Source: SIG622 sp045652245 | Lineage (GTDB): Bacteria > Bacillota > Clostridia > Oscillospirales > CAG-382 | Length of the DNA stretch: 64,000 bases | Direction: 5' to 3' | Assembly (NCBI GenBank): GCA_045652245.1 | Contig: JAZRTY010000046.1 | Location: 4,910-68,909, forward strand | Shown here: positions 32,584 through 41,138 of the stretch, piece by piece | Numbering within the stretch: position 1 is the stretch's first letter | Layout of the letters: every line of letters starts with the position of its first letter | Notes under the pieces: generated by a model | Database searches by the model: none | The model's input: only the letters and a program-made list of their open reading frames with translations | What the model was told of the DNA's origin: nothing | Translations under genes and position numbers: made by a program

Positions 32584-33129
32584 TTACTCTGTTACATAAA
32601 TTTTAACCGTATCGGTAATTTTTTCTCCCCTGACAGAAGAAATTGTTATATAGTCAAACTCATTCTTTTTAACCTTTATCGCCTTTTTACTATATTCCTC
32701 GGGAAGAACATCACGCATCTGCGTCGTATCTGCCTTATATTCCGTTATCGTGATTTTTTCCGAATGCTTCGGAATATAAAGATTCAAGTCAAGTTCTTGT
32801 TCCTCTGTACGGATATAATATTCATCCGCCTTTTTGTTGTATTCGATTATATAGCTTTCACTTTCTAAAAACTTTATGTTCGTAAGGTCAGTGTATGCGT
32901 CAAAAAATCCCACAGCAAGAACCAGCAAAAGAATTACGGTTTTTGTAATCCAGCTGTCAACAAACTTTTTAAGAGTAAATGTTTCCAGCTTGTCGCTTAT
33001 TTTATCAAGCTTACCCCAAATAGTTTTTGCATAATCTACCTCGTATGCACCTTTTTCAATTTTGTCTCCGCATTCATTACAGAATTTATCGCCATAATGC
33101 AGTGGAGAGTCACACTTTAAACATTTCAT
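32584..33129 (-). CDS. Zinc-ribbon membrane protein of unknown function (copy 1)
   Basis: A 181-residue protein with an N-terminal double-Cys ribbon (KCLKCDSPLHYGDKFCNECGDKI), an amphipathic linker, one transmembrane helix near residues 66-85 (TKTVILLLVLAVGFFDAYTDL) and an extracellular beta-rich tail. The start is the ATG after GAGG. It overlaps nothing and lies 15 bases before the second zinc-ribbon gene on the same strand. Such proteins are frequent in Clostridia and are unassigned. Confidence 0.78.
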   Translation of the reverse strand: MKCLKCDSPLHYGDKFCNECGDKIEKGAYEVDYAKTIWGKLDKISDKLETFTLKKFVDSWITKTVILLLVLAVGFFDAYTDLTNIKFLESESYIIEYNKKADEYYIRTEEQELDLNLYIPKHSEKITITEYKADTTQMRDVLPEEYSKKAIKVKKNEFDYITISSVRGEKITDTVKIYVTE

Positions 33130-33144
33130 TTTCAACCTCGCACA

Positions 33145-34095
33145 TCATTCTATAGTTACTATGCCGTTTGGACCGTATTGCATATAAAGATCATAGGTAT
33201 CGCCCTTGATTCTGTCAACAAGTATTTCCTCTGCTATGTACCAACTGTCATCGTTTCTCACAAAAAGCACCCTATATTCTTCCTTTTCGACAGGCTCAGG
33301 CTGAATAGTACCATCTGATTCCAACCCTTCATACAGGCTTATTGCATAATTACATTCCATAATCTCATAGCCCTGTTCATAAAGAGTCTGTCCGAAATCC
33401 GAACTTACGTTTTCGCCAAACTTATAGCTTCCTTCAACACAGCCTTGTATTTCGCTCACACCCAATGGCTTGTGAGAACTGCCATTATGGTACATTCCGA
33501 GAGGTATTCTCTCAGTCATAAGTTCGTGAGCTCCCTGATAATTAAAACCGGGTATTGCACGTTCAGCATATATTTCATCAAGCGAAATGTTATCCGGACT
33601 CAAGGTATACCCATCAAATGCCCACACAGCATGATCTGAATAGTCCATATAGTAGCTCATCATAACAATTGCATGATATTCGCACCATTTCGCATATTCC
33701 TGGGAAACATTCATCTGTGTTGTTTCCTCCACCGGCACTTCAGACTCTGCCGGTAACTCAGATTCCTCCGACATTACAGCTCTTTCAAAGGGTGGAACAG
33801 TAACTTCTTCAATATATGGCGTTGAGGTTACTACAGCAGTTGTTGCCACCACCCCAACAGATACAGTTAAAATAACGCCGTAAAGATGTTCAAACAAAAA
33901 ATCCTTGATAAGCGAAAAAAGTCTTTCGGTAACTTCTCCCGTCGCCCTGCCTTTAACTCTTTTTTTCAAAAAATCGACTATAGGTCTGTGACGTACTATT
34001 ATCTTTTTCTTACACTCACTGCAAAAAACTGCACTTTTTTTATTTACTGCACCACACGAAGTACAATATTGTATCTCTTCTTTGACGTTTTCCAT
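33145..34095 (-). CDS. Zinc-ribbon membrane protein of unknown function (copy 2)
   Basis: A 316-residue protein with YCTSCGAVNKKSAVFCSECKKKI at the N-terminus, a membrane helix near residues 77-98 (LYGVILTVSVGVVATTAVVTS), a Ser/Glu/Pro stalk (SEESELPAESEVPVEET) and an extracellular ~190-residue domain with many Tyr/Glu residues. Related in plan to the previous gene but not in the outer domain. The two are 15 bases apart and probably cotranscribed. The function is not known. Upstream (34096-34401) is the hairpin repeat described below. Confidence 0.78.
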   Translation of the reverse strand: MENVKEEIQYCTSCGAVNKKSAVFCSECKKKIIVRHRPIVDFLKKRVKGRATGEVTERLFSLIKDFLFEHLYGVILTVSVGVVATTAVVTSTPYIEEVTVPPFERAVMSEESELPAESEVPVEETTQMNVSQEYAKWCEYHAIVMMSYYMDYSDHAVWAFDGYTLSPDNISLDEIYAERAIPGFNYQGAHELMTERIPLGMYHNGSSHKPLGVSEIQGCVEGSYKFGENVSSDFGQTLYEQGYEIMECNYAISLYEGLESDGTIQPEPVEKEEYRVLFVRNDDSWYIAEEILVDRIKGDTYDLYMQYGPNGIVTIE

Positions 34096-34125
34096 TATGC
34101 TTTTATCCTCCCGATAACCTTTTTA

Positions 34126-34237
34126 TATAATGCACCGCAAGGTGCAATTCATAAGTCGCAGGCTCAATTCATGAAAATTTTGATTTTCAATTCACGCCGA
34201 AGGTAATTCAATGAGTTTGCTTTGCAAACTCATTATA
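34126..34237. repeat. Modular hairpin repeat array bounded by TATAATG / CATTATA
   Basis: Between TATAATG (34126-34132) and CATTATA (34231-34237) lie five short modules separated by AATTCA(T/C): GCACC-GCAA-GGTGC (a GNRA loop), a decayed one, GAAAAT-TTTG-ATTTTC, a 9-base module, and ATGAGTTTGC-TTT-GCAAACTCAT. The spacer copies start at 34146, 34166, 34189 and 34205. The modules differ in sequence but keep a hairpin form. The flanks are inverted copies. The rest of 34096-34401 contains only AT-rich sequence and the terminator at 34315. Confidence 0.6.
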
Positions 34238-34314
34238 CCACAATCCTTTCGTTTTTTCAACCATATATTGCAAAAAGTATCACTTTTATCAAGCTTACTT
34301 CGCCATATAATGAG

Positions 34315-34341
34315 AAAAACGGCTTTTAAAGCCGTTTTTCC
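34315..34341. terminator. Bidirectional terminator upstream of malic enzyme end
   Basis: AAAAACGGCTTTT and AAAGCCGTTTTT form a 12-bp stem with T runs on both strands. It serves the minus-strand malic enzyme transcript. Confidence 0.75.
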
Positions 34342-34401
34342 TGTTTGTTCTGTTTTTCTTTAGGTTGTATGGTGAGTTCACCTTACCACAGACCATTTAT
34401 G

Positions 34402-35574
34402 TTATATTCTTGCAACGCCTGTTTCTTTTGCAGTCTTGATAACAGCTTCTGCTACAACCTGAGCAACTCTCTTGTCAAGTGCGGGGGCAATAATATTTTC
34501 TTCTGTTATCTCATCATCAGGAATCAAGGATGCAAGAGCAAATGAAGTTGCAACCTTCATTTCCTCATTGATACAGGTAGCTCTGCAATCAAGAGCACCA
34601 CGGAAGATACCCGGGAACGCAAGAACGTTGTTTATCTGGTTCGGGAAGTCGGAACGACCTGTACCTACAACTCTTGCACCTGCTGCTTTTGCAACATCAG
34701 GCATAATTTCGGGAGTCGGGTTTGCCATCGGGAAGAGAATTGCGTCAGATGCCATTGATTTTACCATTTCCTCGTTTACAAGGTTCGGAGCAGATACACC
34801 GATAAATACGTCAGCTCCAACAAGTGCATCAGCAAGTGTACCCTTCTTGTGTTCAAGATTTGTTACCTTTGAAACCTCTTCCTGTGCGCTGTTATTATTG
34901 GGATCACCCTCGCAGATGATACCGAATCTGTCACAGAAAGTAAGATTTTTAACACCCATATTCATAAGATGCTTACCGATTGCAATACCGGCAGAGCCTG
35001 CACCGTTGATAACAACTCTTACTTTTCCGATTTCCTTCTTAACAAGCTTCAGTGCATTGATAAGAGCTGCTGCTACAACGATAGCAGTACCGTGCTGGTC
35101 ATCGTGGAAAATCGGAATATCACAGATTTCCTTAAGTCTGCGTTCGATTTCAAAACAACGGGGTGCTGAAATGTCTTCAAGGTTGATGCCACCGAAGCTT
35201 CCTGAGAGAAGGTAGATTGTACGAACAATCTCGTCAACATCCTTTGACTTTATACAGAGTGGGAAAGCATCAACGTCGGCAAATGCCTTAAAGAGTGCAC
35301 ACTTTCCTTCCATAACAGGCATACCTGCCTCAGGTCCGATATCCCCAAGACCGAGAATTGCTGTACCGTCAGTTATAACTGCTACAAGGTTTGAACGGCG
35401 TGTAAGCTCGTATGACTTTGAAATATCCTTATTTATTTCAAGACAAGGCTCAGCAACACCGGGAGTGTATGCAAGAGATAAGTCCTCTCTTGAATTGATG
35501 GGGGCACGGGAAATAACTTCGATTTTTCCGTTCCATTCATAATGCTTTTTAAGTGATTCCTGTCTGATATCCAT
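34402..35574 (-). CDS. NAD(P)-dependent malic enzyme
   Basis: Oxidative decarboxylation of malate to pyruvate. The 390 residues give the short bacterial form. Visible: YTPGVAEPCLEI (residues ~36-48), AVITDGTAILGLGDIGPEAGMPVMEGK, IFHDDQHGTAIVVAAALINALK (metal Asp pair), VVINGAGSAGIAIGKHLMNMG (NAD site) and IALFPMANPTPEI-like text read as ILFPMANPTPEIMP. ATG follows GGAGG and lies 3 bases after the stop of the Ldh2-type gene, so the two are cotranscribed from the promoter at 36777-36749. Feeds pyruvate into PFOR. Confidence 0.96.
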   Translation of the reverse strand: MDIRQESLKKHYEWNGKIEVISRAPINSREDLSLAYTPGVAEPCLEINKDISKSYELTRRSNLVAVITDGTAILGLGDIGPEAGMPVMEGKCALFKAFADVDAFPLCIKSKDVDEIVRTIYLLSGSFGGINLEDISAPRCFEIERRLKEICDIPIFHDDQHGTAIVVAAALINALKLVKKEIGKVRVVINGAGSAGIAIGKHLMNMGVKNLTFCDRFGIICEGDPNNNSAQEEVSKVTNLEHKKGTLADALVGADVFIGVSAPNLVNEEMVKSMASDAILFPMANPTPEIMPDVAKAAGARVVGTGRSDFPNQINNVLAFPGIFRGALDCRATCINEEMKVATSFALASLIPDDEITEENIIAPALDKRVAQVVAEAVIKTAKETGVARI

Positions 35575-35577
35575 TTT

Positions 35578-36690
35578 TTAGTCCTCCCATGGGAATTTAT
35601 ACTGTGTAAGTCCGAGAGCATCACGAACTTCAAGCATTTCCTTCTGTACCGATTCGTTTATCGGCACACCGTCTTTACGTGCAAGGCGTACTTCATATTC
35701 CTTTTCGCCTGCTGTGTAGATGCGTTCAGCATCCGGAGCCTTTTTAGCAGAACGAACTTCACGAAGAATATCGCCTGCTTTCTTACGGCATACGTCTTCA
35801 CCGAGGAAGTGGTCAGTATCAATAGCAATAAAGAAATGACCGAGGCAGTAATTAGCCTTATTGCCGTCTTTGTCCTTGCCTGTTAACGCCTTACCGTAGC
35901 TACCGTCCTGAAGAACTGCAGAAAGAAGTTCAACAAACATAGCAAAGCCATAACCCTTATATCCACAACCCTCTTCGCCGGGACCACCAAGAGTACAAAG
36001 GGCTGCTTCACCACGGGCCATAGCCTTCAATGCATCTGCAGAAGTACCCTCATAAGCTTCACCCTCAAGATTTACAAGAGCACCCTTGGGAGCATCCTTA
36101 CCGATACGCGCATAATATTCAAGCTTACCGTTCTGATATGTTGAACTTGCAGCGTCAAAGTTGAAGTCAAATGCTTCGTCGGTAGGTACTCCGAGTGTTA
36201 AGGGGTTAGTACCGAACATACCTTCCACACCGAAAGTCGGAGCAACTGTCGGACGTGCGTTTGTACCTGTCATACCGATACAACCTGCCTTTGCAGCCAT
36301 AGATGTATAGTAACCTGCAATACCGTAATGGCAGGAGTTACGAACAACTACCATACCCATACCGTATTCCTTAGCCTTCTTTATAGCCATTTCCATAGCC
36401 TTATAGCCGATTACCTGACCCATACCGTGATGTCCGTCGACAACAGCAGTAGTAGGTGTTTCCTTGATTATCTCAAAGTTTGTAACCGGATTCTGGATAC
36501 CGTCTCTGATTCTGTCAAGATATACAGGCTTGAAACGGTTTACACCGTGTGATTCAATACCTCTCTTGTCTGATTCGAGCAGAACGTCTGCACAAATCTC
36601 TGCGTCCTCTCTCGGAATTCCGTATCCGACAAAAGCATCGATTACGAAATCTGTGATTGTTTTCCAATCCACAATATTTGTCTTTGCCAT
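35578..36690 (-). CDS. Malate/L-lactate dehydrogenase family oxidoreductase (Ldh2/YlbC type)
   Basis: A 370-residue NAD-dependent enzyme of the unique (non-Rossmann) Ldh2 family that acts on malate, lactate or ureidoglycolate. Signature segments: DKRGIESHGVNRF (catalytic His, ~residue 57), VDGHHGMGQVIG, VVVRNSCHYGIAGYYTSMAAKAGCIGMTGTNARPTVAP and GYKGYGFAMFVELLSAVL. The ribosome site is GGAGG. It is paired with malic enzyme, which suggests malate utilisation, but lactate or a 2-hydroxyacid is possible. Confidence 0.93.
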   Translation of the reverse strand: MAKTNIVDWKTITDFVIDAFVGYGIPREDAEICADVLLESDKRGIESHGVNRFKPVYLDRIRDGIQNPVTNFEIIKETPTTAVVDGHHGMGQVIGYKAMEMAIKKAKEYGMGMVVVRNSCHYGIAGYYTSMAAKAGCIGMTGTNARPTVAPTFGVEGMFGTNPLTLGVPTDEAFDFNFDAASSTYQNGKLEYYARIGKDAPKGALVNLEGEAYEGTSADALKAMARGEAALCTLGGPGEEGCGYKGYGFAMFVELLSAVLQDGSYGKALTGKDKDGNKANYCLGHFFIAIDTDHFLGEDVCRKKAGDILREVRSAKKAPDAERIYTAGEKEYEVRLARKDGVPINESVQKEMLEVRDALGLTQYKFPWED

Positions 36691-36748
36691 TTTATACCTC
36701 CATATTTAAAAAATCGTTAAAAAAATACACAAACTTGTATACCAGTAT

Positions 36749-36777
36749 ATTATACACTTAATTGAAAATTTTGTCAA
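36749..36777 (-). promoter_or_regulatory. Promoter of the Ldh2 - malic enzyme operon
   Basis: Perfect TTGACA (36777-36772), 17 bases, TATAAT (36754-36749) on the minus strand, ~58 bases before the start codon. Confidence 0.88.
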
Positions 36778-36860
36778 TAGATTTTATCGAATATACATAT
36801 TAAAACTTGTACGAAACTTAGATGATTTTTAACCAATTACAACGTCACGCAGATGACCTC

Positions 36861-37184
36861 TCACAGCTGCAGGTATTTCATAAGAAGCTCCGACACAAAA
36901 ACTGCAGCACATGCCATTCCCGCAACTGTTACAAGACTCTTTTCAAAATAAGCAAGAACGAACGCTGCAAGGGTTCCCACCACTGCTGAAACCACAGAGC
37001 CTGTTGAGAAAAATATCGCAGGAAATGTCATGACGCTCAATACTGCGTATGGGATGTAATAAAGAAAGGATAATATAAATTTATTGGTAATCTTCTTCTT
37101 GACAAGCACAAGTGGTAACATTCGTACAAGATATGTAATTCCTGCGCATACGAGAAGATATACGCCAAACGGATAATTATTCAT
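36861..37184 (-). CDS. azlD: AzlD-family branched-chain amino acid transport protein
   Basis: The small partner of AzlC. 107 residues with about four membrane helices (FGVYLLVCAGITYLVRMLPLVLV, FLYYIPYAVLSVMTFPAIFF, SAVVGTLAAFVLAYF). Start: ATG inside the azlC stop region (8-base overlap), so translation is coupled. Together with AzlC it exports branched-chain amino acids or analogues. No own ribosome site beyond that context. Confidence 0.9.
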   Translation of the reverse strand: MNNYPFGVYLLVCAGITYLVRMLPLVLVKKKITNKFILSFLYYIPYAVLSVMTFPAIFFSTGSVVSAVVGTLAAFVLAYFEKSLVTVAGMACAAVFVSELLMKYLQL

Positions 37185-37896
37185 TTTTCTCGCCCTCGCT
37201 TTCACATATCGGCGCTGCTATTGCAAGAATCGTACTTGCAACTACTGCACAAATAATTATTACAAAGCCTTGTGGAATGCTGCTGAGTGCCGGCACAAAC
37301 CTGAAGATACAACCAAGCACAATTGCAAAAGCTACACAAATTGCTGTCGGCAGACTTTTCTTGGCTTTCGGAAGTACAATTGCTACAAACATACCGTAGA
37401 TTGCAATTCCGAGCGCACTTGTTATCGACTGCGGAAGTATATTTCCTGCAAGCGCGCCTATTATTGTACCACTGCTCCATCCGAGGAATGGTGTAAGCAT
37501 CAGGCCGTAAAAATAATTTTTCCCAACAGTTCCGTCTTTACCCGATGCTACCCCGAAAATCTCATCTGTATTGCCAAATGCAACTAAAAATCTATGAGGC
37601 ATTCTGACACTTTTTCCGAGCTTTTGCGAGAGTGACACCGACATCAGTGAATACCTCAGATTTATCACAAGCTGTGCTACTGCAAGCTCAATCAGTGTTC
37701 CACCACCTGCAATTATGGGAACTGCTGCAAGCTGTCCTGCACTTGTAAGATTAGTCATTGATATCAGCAATGCTTCAATTGCCGTAAGGCCACTCTCGAC
37801 AGAAAAAATCCCGAAAGCAAATGCTACCGAAAGGTAACCGAAGCATATCGGAAGTCCGTCTATTATTCCTTCTATAAAGCTATTATGTTCTTTCAT
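37177..37896 (-). CDS. azlC: AzlC-family branched-chain amino acid exporter
   Basis: A 239-residue membrane protein with about seven hydrophobic segments and the AzlC opening GIIDGLPICFGYLSVAFAFGIFSVESGLTAIEALLISMTNLTSAGQLAA (in pieces: GLPICFGY, SGLTAIEALL, TSAGQ). ATG follows AGGAA. It overlaps azlD. No regulator is adjacent. Confidence 0.93.
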   Translation of the reverse strand: MKEHNSFIEGIIDGLPICFGYLSVAFAFGIFSVESGLTAIEALLISMTNLTSAGQLAAVPIIAGGGTLIELAVAQLVINLRYSLMSVSLSQKLGKSVRMPHRFLVAFGNTDEIFGVASGKDGTVGKNYFYGLMLTPFLGWSSGTIIGALAGNILPQSITSALGIAIYGMFVAIVLPKAKKSLPTAICVAFAIVLGCIFRFVPALSSIPQGFVIIICAVVASTILAIAAPICESEGEKNE

Positions 37897-38004
37897 TTAT
37901 GTATTCCTTTTTTAAAAAAATTCAACCTTGATAATTTTAGCACTTTGTTTTGAATAATACTGTAATAAATATGTCTTTATTTGTTAAAATTTTGTACTAA
38001 CCCG

Positions 38005-38046
38005 TATAATACAAAACGGAAGCTGTAAATACAACTCCCGTTTTAC
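38005..38046 (-). terminator. Intrinsic terminator of the phosphoribosyltransferase gene
   Basis: On the minus strand AAAACGGGAGTTGT and ACAGCTTCCGTTTT pair (14 bp, G-U tolerated) over an ATTT loop. Confidence 0.75.
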
Positions 38047-38058
38047 TTTATGTAGAAT

Positions 38059-38604
38059 TTAGTCGTGGAAGAAAAGCGGTAGCTTTTCAAGATAAATAAG
38101 GTCGTCACGGTCTGCAGCATCACCTTCTGCGAGAATTGCAGCTCTGCCACAGATAATACCACCTGCACTCTCAACAAGCTTTTCAAGAGCCTTGAGCGAC
38201 TCCCCTGTCGAGATTACGTCGTCAACGATAAGTATTCTCTTTCCACGCATAAGCTTTGCATCCTCACCGTCAAGGTATAGCGTCTGTTCCTTGAGGGTTG
38301 TGATTGAGTGAACTGTAACAGAAATAGGCTCCTGCATATAAACCTTAAGCCCCTTTCTTGCTACAAAATGGCGCTTGTCACCGTGCTGTCTTGCAAGCTC
38401 GTGGATAAGTGGTATTCCTTTAGCTTCTGCCGTAATCAAATAGTCATACTCCGGCAGTTTCGGAAGAAGTGCTGCAGCACAAGCTTTTGTCAGTTCCACA
38501 TCTCCGAATATTACAAAGCCTGCAATATCAAGTTTATCACTGACAGGACAGATTGGTAAATCCCTCTCAAGTCCTGCAACCTTTATTCTATAATATCCTG
38601 ACAT
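38059..38604 (-). CDS. Phosphoribosyltransferase (adenine phosphoribosyltransferase-like)
   Basis: A 181-residue type I PRTase. The PRPP loop is ILIVDDVISTGESLKALEKL (residues ~125-145, two Asp before ISTGES). Upstream is DYLITAEAKGIPLIHELARQ, the A/K-x-x-G pyrophosphate loop of adenine-type enzymes. It likely salvages a purine base with PRPP. The N-terminus (YYRIKVAGLERDLPICPVSDKLDIAGFVIFGDVEL) is typical of the small Clostridia apt-like paralogues; the base specificity cannot be fixed. ATG follows GAGGG. It is 24 bases downstream of the HIT gene. Confidence 0.88.
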   Translation of the reverse strand: MSGYYRIKVAGLERDLPICPVSDKLDIAGFVIFGDVELTKACAAALLPKLPEYDYLITAEAKGIPLIHELARQHGDKRHFVARKGLKVYMQEPISVTVHSITTLKEQTLYLDGEDAKLMRGKRILIVDDVISTGESLKALEKLVESAGGIICGRAAILAEGDAADRDDLIYLEKLPLFFHD

Positions 38605-38628
38605 ATTTTTACCCTCTCTTTTTCTTTA

Positions 38629-38967
38629 TTACGCCATCTTTTCAGGTAATTTTGTTCCACCAAGTATATGGAAATGCAGGTGTTTTACAGACTGACAGCC
38701 GTCCTCACCACAATTTGTAATTACTCTGTAACCATTTTCTGCTCCTGCAGTCTTTGCTATTTCCGGGATTTTTTCAAATATTCTCGAAATATAACAAGAG
38801 TTTTCGCTACTTACTTCGTCTGCACTTCCTATATGGATTTTCGGAATTACAAGTACGTGAACAGGCGCCATGGGTGCTATATCCTTGAAAGCAAGGATTT
38901 TTTCGTCTTCGTATACTTTTGCACTCGGAATTTCTCCGGCTATTATTTTACAAAACAAACAGTCCAT
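38629..38967 (-). CDS. HIT-family nucleotide-binding protein (HinT-like)
   Basis: A 112-residue HIT domain: CLFCKIIAGEIPSAKVYEDEKILAFKDIAPMAPVHVLVIPKIH (in pieces: FCKII-GEIP, FKDI-P, HVLVIPK) and the HIT triad HLHFHILGG. Hydrolyses adenosine 5'-phosphoramidate-type compounds. ATG after AGGTAGG. Paired with the PRTase downstream. Confidence 0.95.
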   Translation of the reverse strand: MDCLFCKIIAGEIPSAKVYEDEKILAFKDIAPMAPVHVLVIPKIHIGSADEVSSENSCYISRIFEKIPEIAKTAGAENGYRVITNCGEDGCQSVKHLHFHILGGTKLPEKMA

Positions 38968-39052
38968 ATTTTTTACCTACCTTTATTTTTTCTTCTTTTA
39001 TGATACCCCTTTTTACATAAAAAGTCAAGTGTTTTTGGTAAATTATGCAATT

Positions 39053-39586
39053 TCACTGCTCATTATCAAGCGAAAAATCAAGAAATGTTTTCACAAAGCC
39101 ACCGTAGTCACGAGAAGAGATGTCTCCACCGACTATTCTGTCCTTGTGCCTGAAAAGTGTCAGATAGATTTTTCCCCCTTCTTGAGCTTCTCCTCCAGAA
39201 ACAGGATAATTTGTCACCTCAAAGGTATATCTGTGCAAGGTCTTTCCTTTGTACTTTGACAGGTCAAAGCCCTGCTGCCTCTGTATATCGTTATACTTCT
39301 TATATACTGCGTCAAATACTCTGGGAAGTTCAATATCTACCGAATTATAAGCGGGAGTTTTAACCTCGATACCAAGTGAGTGAATGAAATTGAGCAGATC
39401 CTCATCAGTTTTTATTCCGTCGAATTTAACATTCTTTTCGCCGCTTGCAATTACCTCAAGCGGAATCTGATTTTCTGAAAACGCAGGAAGTATCCCTGCT
39501 ACAACGCCGATAAGCAGTGCAAACACAAGACACAAGCCTAAAAGCTTCAGTTTTTTTCTTCCAAACCTTAACGAATAAACAAACAT
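39053..39586 (-). CDS. DUF4830-like membrane-anchored protein
   Basis: A 177-residue protein with an N-terminal helix (KKLKLLGLCLVFALLIGVVAGI) and an extracellular domain carrying KTDEDLLNFIHSLGIEVKTPAYNSVDIELPRVFDAVYKKYNDIQRQQGFDLSKYKGKTLHRYTFEV (in pieces). This pattern fits the DUF4830 family of Clostridia. GGGGGAC before the ATG is the ribosome site; an upstream in-frame ATG has none. The function is unknown. Confidence 0.72.
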   Translation of the reverse strand: MFVYSLRFGRKKLKLLGLCLVFALLIGVVAGILPAFSENQIPLEVIASGEKNVKFDGIKTDEDLLNFIHSLGIEVKTPAYNSVDIELPRVFDAVYKKYNDIQRQQGFDLSKYKGKTLHRYTFEVTNYPVSGGEAQEGGKIYLTLFRHKDRIVGGDISSRDYGGFVKTFLDFSLDNEQ

Positions 39587-39650
39587 ATTTGTCCCCCATA
39601 AATTTTTTTGTAATACATTTATATTCAACTTTCAAAAAATTATTACAAAA

Positions 39651-39694
39651 CAAAAAAATATGGCTTTTGGCAACAGCCCTCTATTGCCAAAAAC
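39651..39694 (-). terminator. Intrinsic terminator of the DUF11 gene
   Basis: GGTTTTTGGCAA...TTGCCAAAAGCC forms the stem on the minus strand (39662-39694) and is followed by a T-rich run. Confidence 0.78.
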
Positions 39695-39713
39695 CACTTA
39701 TTTTATTCTTTGT

Positions 39714-40568
39714 TTATACCGTTCCGACCACCACAAGAGTTGAAGTGCCGGGAACAACCATAAAATCACCTGTCGCAGGGTCCTGAGTATAGCTTGCGGC
39801 AGGTACTGTGATTACCCCTGCTACCGTCGCAAACTCTCCTGTCGCTTCATTATAGGTGTAGTCTGTTCCTTCAGTAAGAGTTACACCATTGAGAGTTACT
39901 GTGATATTTCTTAAAATCGGGTCAAAGTTATCTGTTACGACTACATTTTCTGTTGCAACAGCTTCTGTGTTACCAATATTCCTGATTATAAAGGTATAGG
40001 TCAGCTCGCTGTTTTCCGTTACTGTTGTAGGATTCAGAGCTTTTGAAATCGTAAGGACAGGTTCGTCATTTACAAATACTGTTTCGGAAGCTGTAAGAGG
40101 ATTTATAATTCCTGCACCCGTTACACTCACTGTATTGGTTATTGTGCTATCCTGTGCCAAAGGTGCAGCCCCCGTTGTATTTACAGAATAAAGCACTGTC
40201 GTATTACCACCTGCCAAAACACTGATACCCCTGATTACCAGTACGGGTCCGGCATCTACTTCGGGTACTGCCTGAAGTACACCGTTACGGAAAACCCTGA
40301 CTGTTCCTTCTTCATAGGACAGTGGATATAAAGTAAGTCCACCGAGAGTATACTGACCGAGATTATCGGTAAGTGTCAGGTCAGTAAAAGCATTATTACC
40401 GGTATTTATGATGTTTACTGCATAAGTGAGTGTGTCCCCTGCGCCGTACTCGTCATTAACTGCCGTTTTAGTTACCGATAAAACTTCGACAAGCTCACCT
40501 GTTACAATATTTGAATTAGTGTTGCCACTATTATAAGAAAGATTGGCTTGGTTAAAAAATGTTGCCAT
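39714..40568 (-). CDS. DUF11-repeat surface-type protein
   Basis: A 284-residue protein opening with MATFFNQANLSYNSGNT and no signal peptide. Two DUF11 (conserved repeat) domains follow: SVTKTAVNDEYGAGDTLTYAVNIINTGNNAFTDLTLTDNLG (~30-75) and LTISKALNPTTVTENSELTYTFIIRNIGNTEAVATENVVVTDNFDP (~165-215). The end carries four-residue periodic DYTYNEATGEFATVAG motifs. This family is typical of sporulating Firmicutes and is thought to be surface or spore-associated, without proof here. ATG follows AGGGGAA. It probably forms a single-gene unit. Confidence 0.8.
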   Translation of the reverse strand: MATFFNQANLSYNSGNTNSNIVTGELVEVLSVTKTAVNDEYGAGDTLTYAVNIINTGNNAFTDLTLTDNLGQYTLGGLTLYPLSYEEGTVRVFRNGVLQAVPEVDAGPVLVIRGISVLAGGNTTVLYSVNTTGAAPLAQDSTITNTVSVTGAGIINPLTASETVFVNDEPVLTISKALNPTTVTENSELTYTFIIRNIGNTEAVATENVVVTDNFDPILRNITVTLNGVTLTEGTDYTYNEATGEFATVAGVITVPAASYTQDPATGDFMVVPGTSTLVVVGTV

Positions 40569-40749
40569 CTACATTCCCCTTTTATCTTATTTGGGAGAAT
40601 TGTTCCCCCTATTCATTATATGTCGGAGATAATTTTTGGTTATTATACAGAAATATCGCCACTTAAAAAATGTAAAGCAATGACATCTAAAACTAAAAAA
40701 GGGTATTTTATTTTCAAAACACGAAACAAACATTAGGAGGCAACTTACT

Positions 40750-40833
40750 ATGGTAAGGTCAGACGGACCCGGTTCATCTGTATTCAGCAAAGGAGAAAAA
40801 CCGGATATCTTCTTGAAATATTCATATTTATAG
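40750..40833 (+). CDS. Possible 27-residue peptide gene
   Basis: A short frame, MVRSDGPGSS followed by VFSKGEKPDI and FLKYSYL, with a near-consensus ribosome site TTAGGAGG ending 9 bases before the ATG. Its 3' end overlaps the -35 box of the rubredoxin promoter. No known family is recognised. Coding is plausible because of the strong ribosome site alone. Confidence 0.4.
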   Translation: MVRSDGPGSSVFSKGEKPDIFLKYSYL

Positions 40834-40841
40834 GTTATAAT
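40813..40841 (+). promoter_or_regulatory. Promoter of the rubredoxin operon
   Basis: TTGAAA (40813-40818), a 17-base spacer, TATAAT (40836-40841), about 110 bases upstream of the rubredoxin ATG. Confidence 0.8.
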
Positions 40842-40954
40842 AATATCAGATTCATTTATTGTTTTACTGTTACAGATTTTTTCGAAGGCAGCAATCGACG
40901 GTAAATATCAAAAATCTTAAAACTGATTATTATGGAATTATGGAGGAACAAAAA

Positions 40955-41116
40955 ATGAAAAAGTATGTATGTGAAGTATGTGGTTATGTTTACGACGAAG
41001 AGCTTGGCGATGCAGACCTCGACATAGCACCGGGTACCGCTTGGGAGGACCTTCCCGAAGATTTTGTATGCCCTCTTTGCGGCGTAGGTAAGGACGAATT
41101 CTCAGAGGAAGAATAA
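40955..41116 (+). CDS. Rubredoxin
   Basis: A 53-residue electron carrier with the classical one-iron site: YVCEVCGYVYDEELGDADLDIAPGTAWEDLPEDFVCPLCGVGKDEF (in pieces: CEVCGYVYD, GTAWEDLPEDFVCPLCGVGKDEF). The start is the ATG 8 bases after GGAGG; the earlier frame has no start. Likely reduces oxygen- or peroxide-detoxifying oxidases. First gene of a three-gene redox operon with an FTR-like protein and thioredoxin. Confidence 0.97.
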   Translation: MKKYVCEVCGYVYDEELGDADLDIAPGTAWEDLPEDFVCPLCGVGKDEFSEEE

Positions 41117-41138
41117 ATCTGAAAAAACGAGGTATCAT

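Noticed and set aside
34126..34237. CRISPR array
   Set aside because: Spacer-like modules are short hairpins of varied length and the repeated unit is only 6-7 bases; no cas genes nearby.
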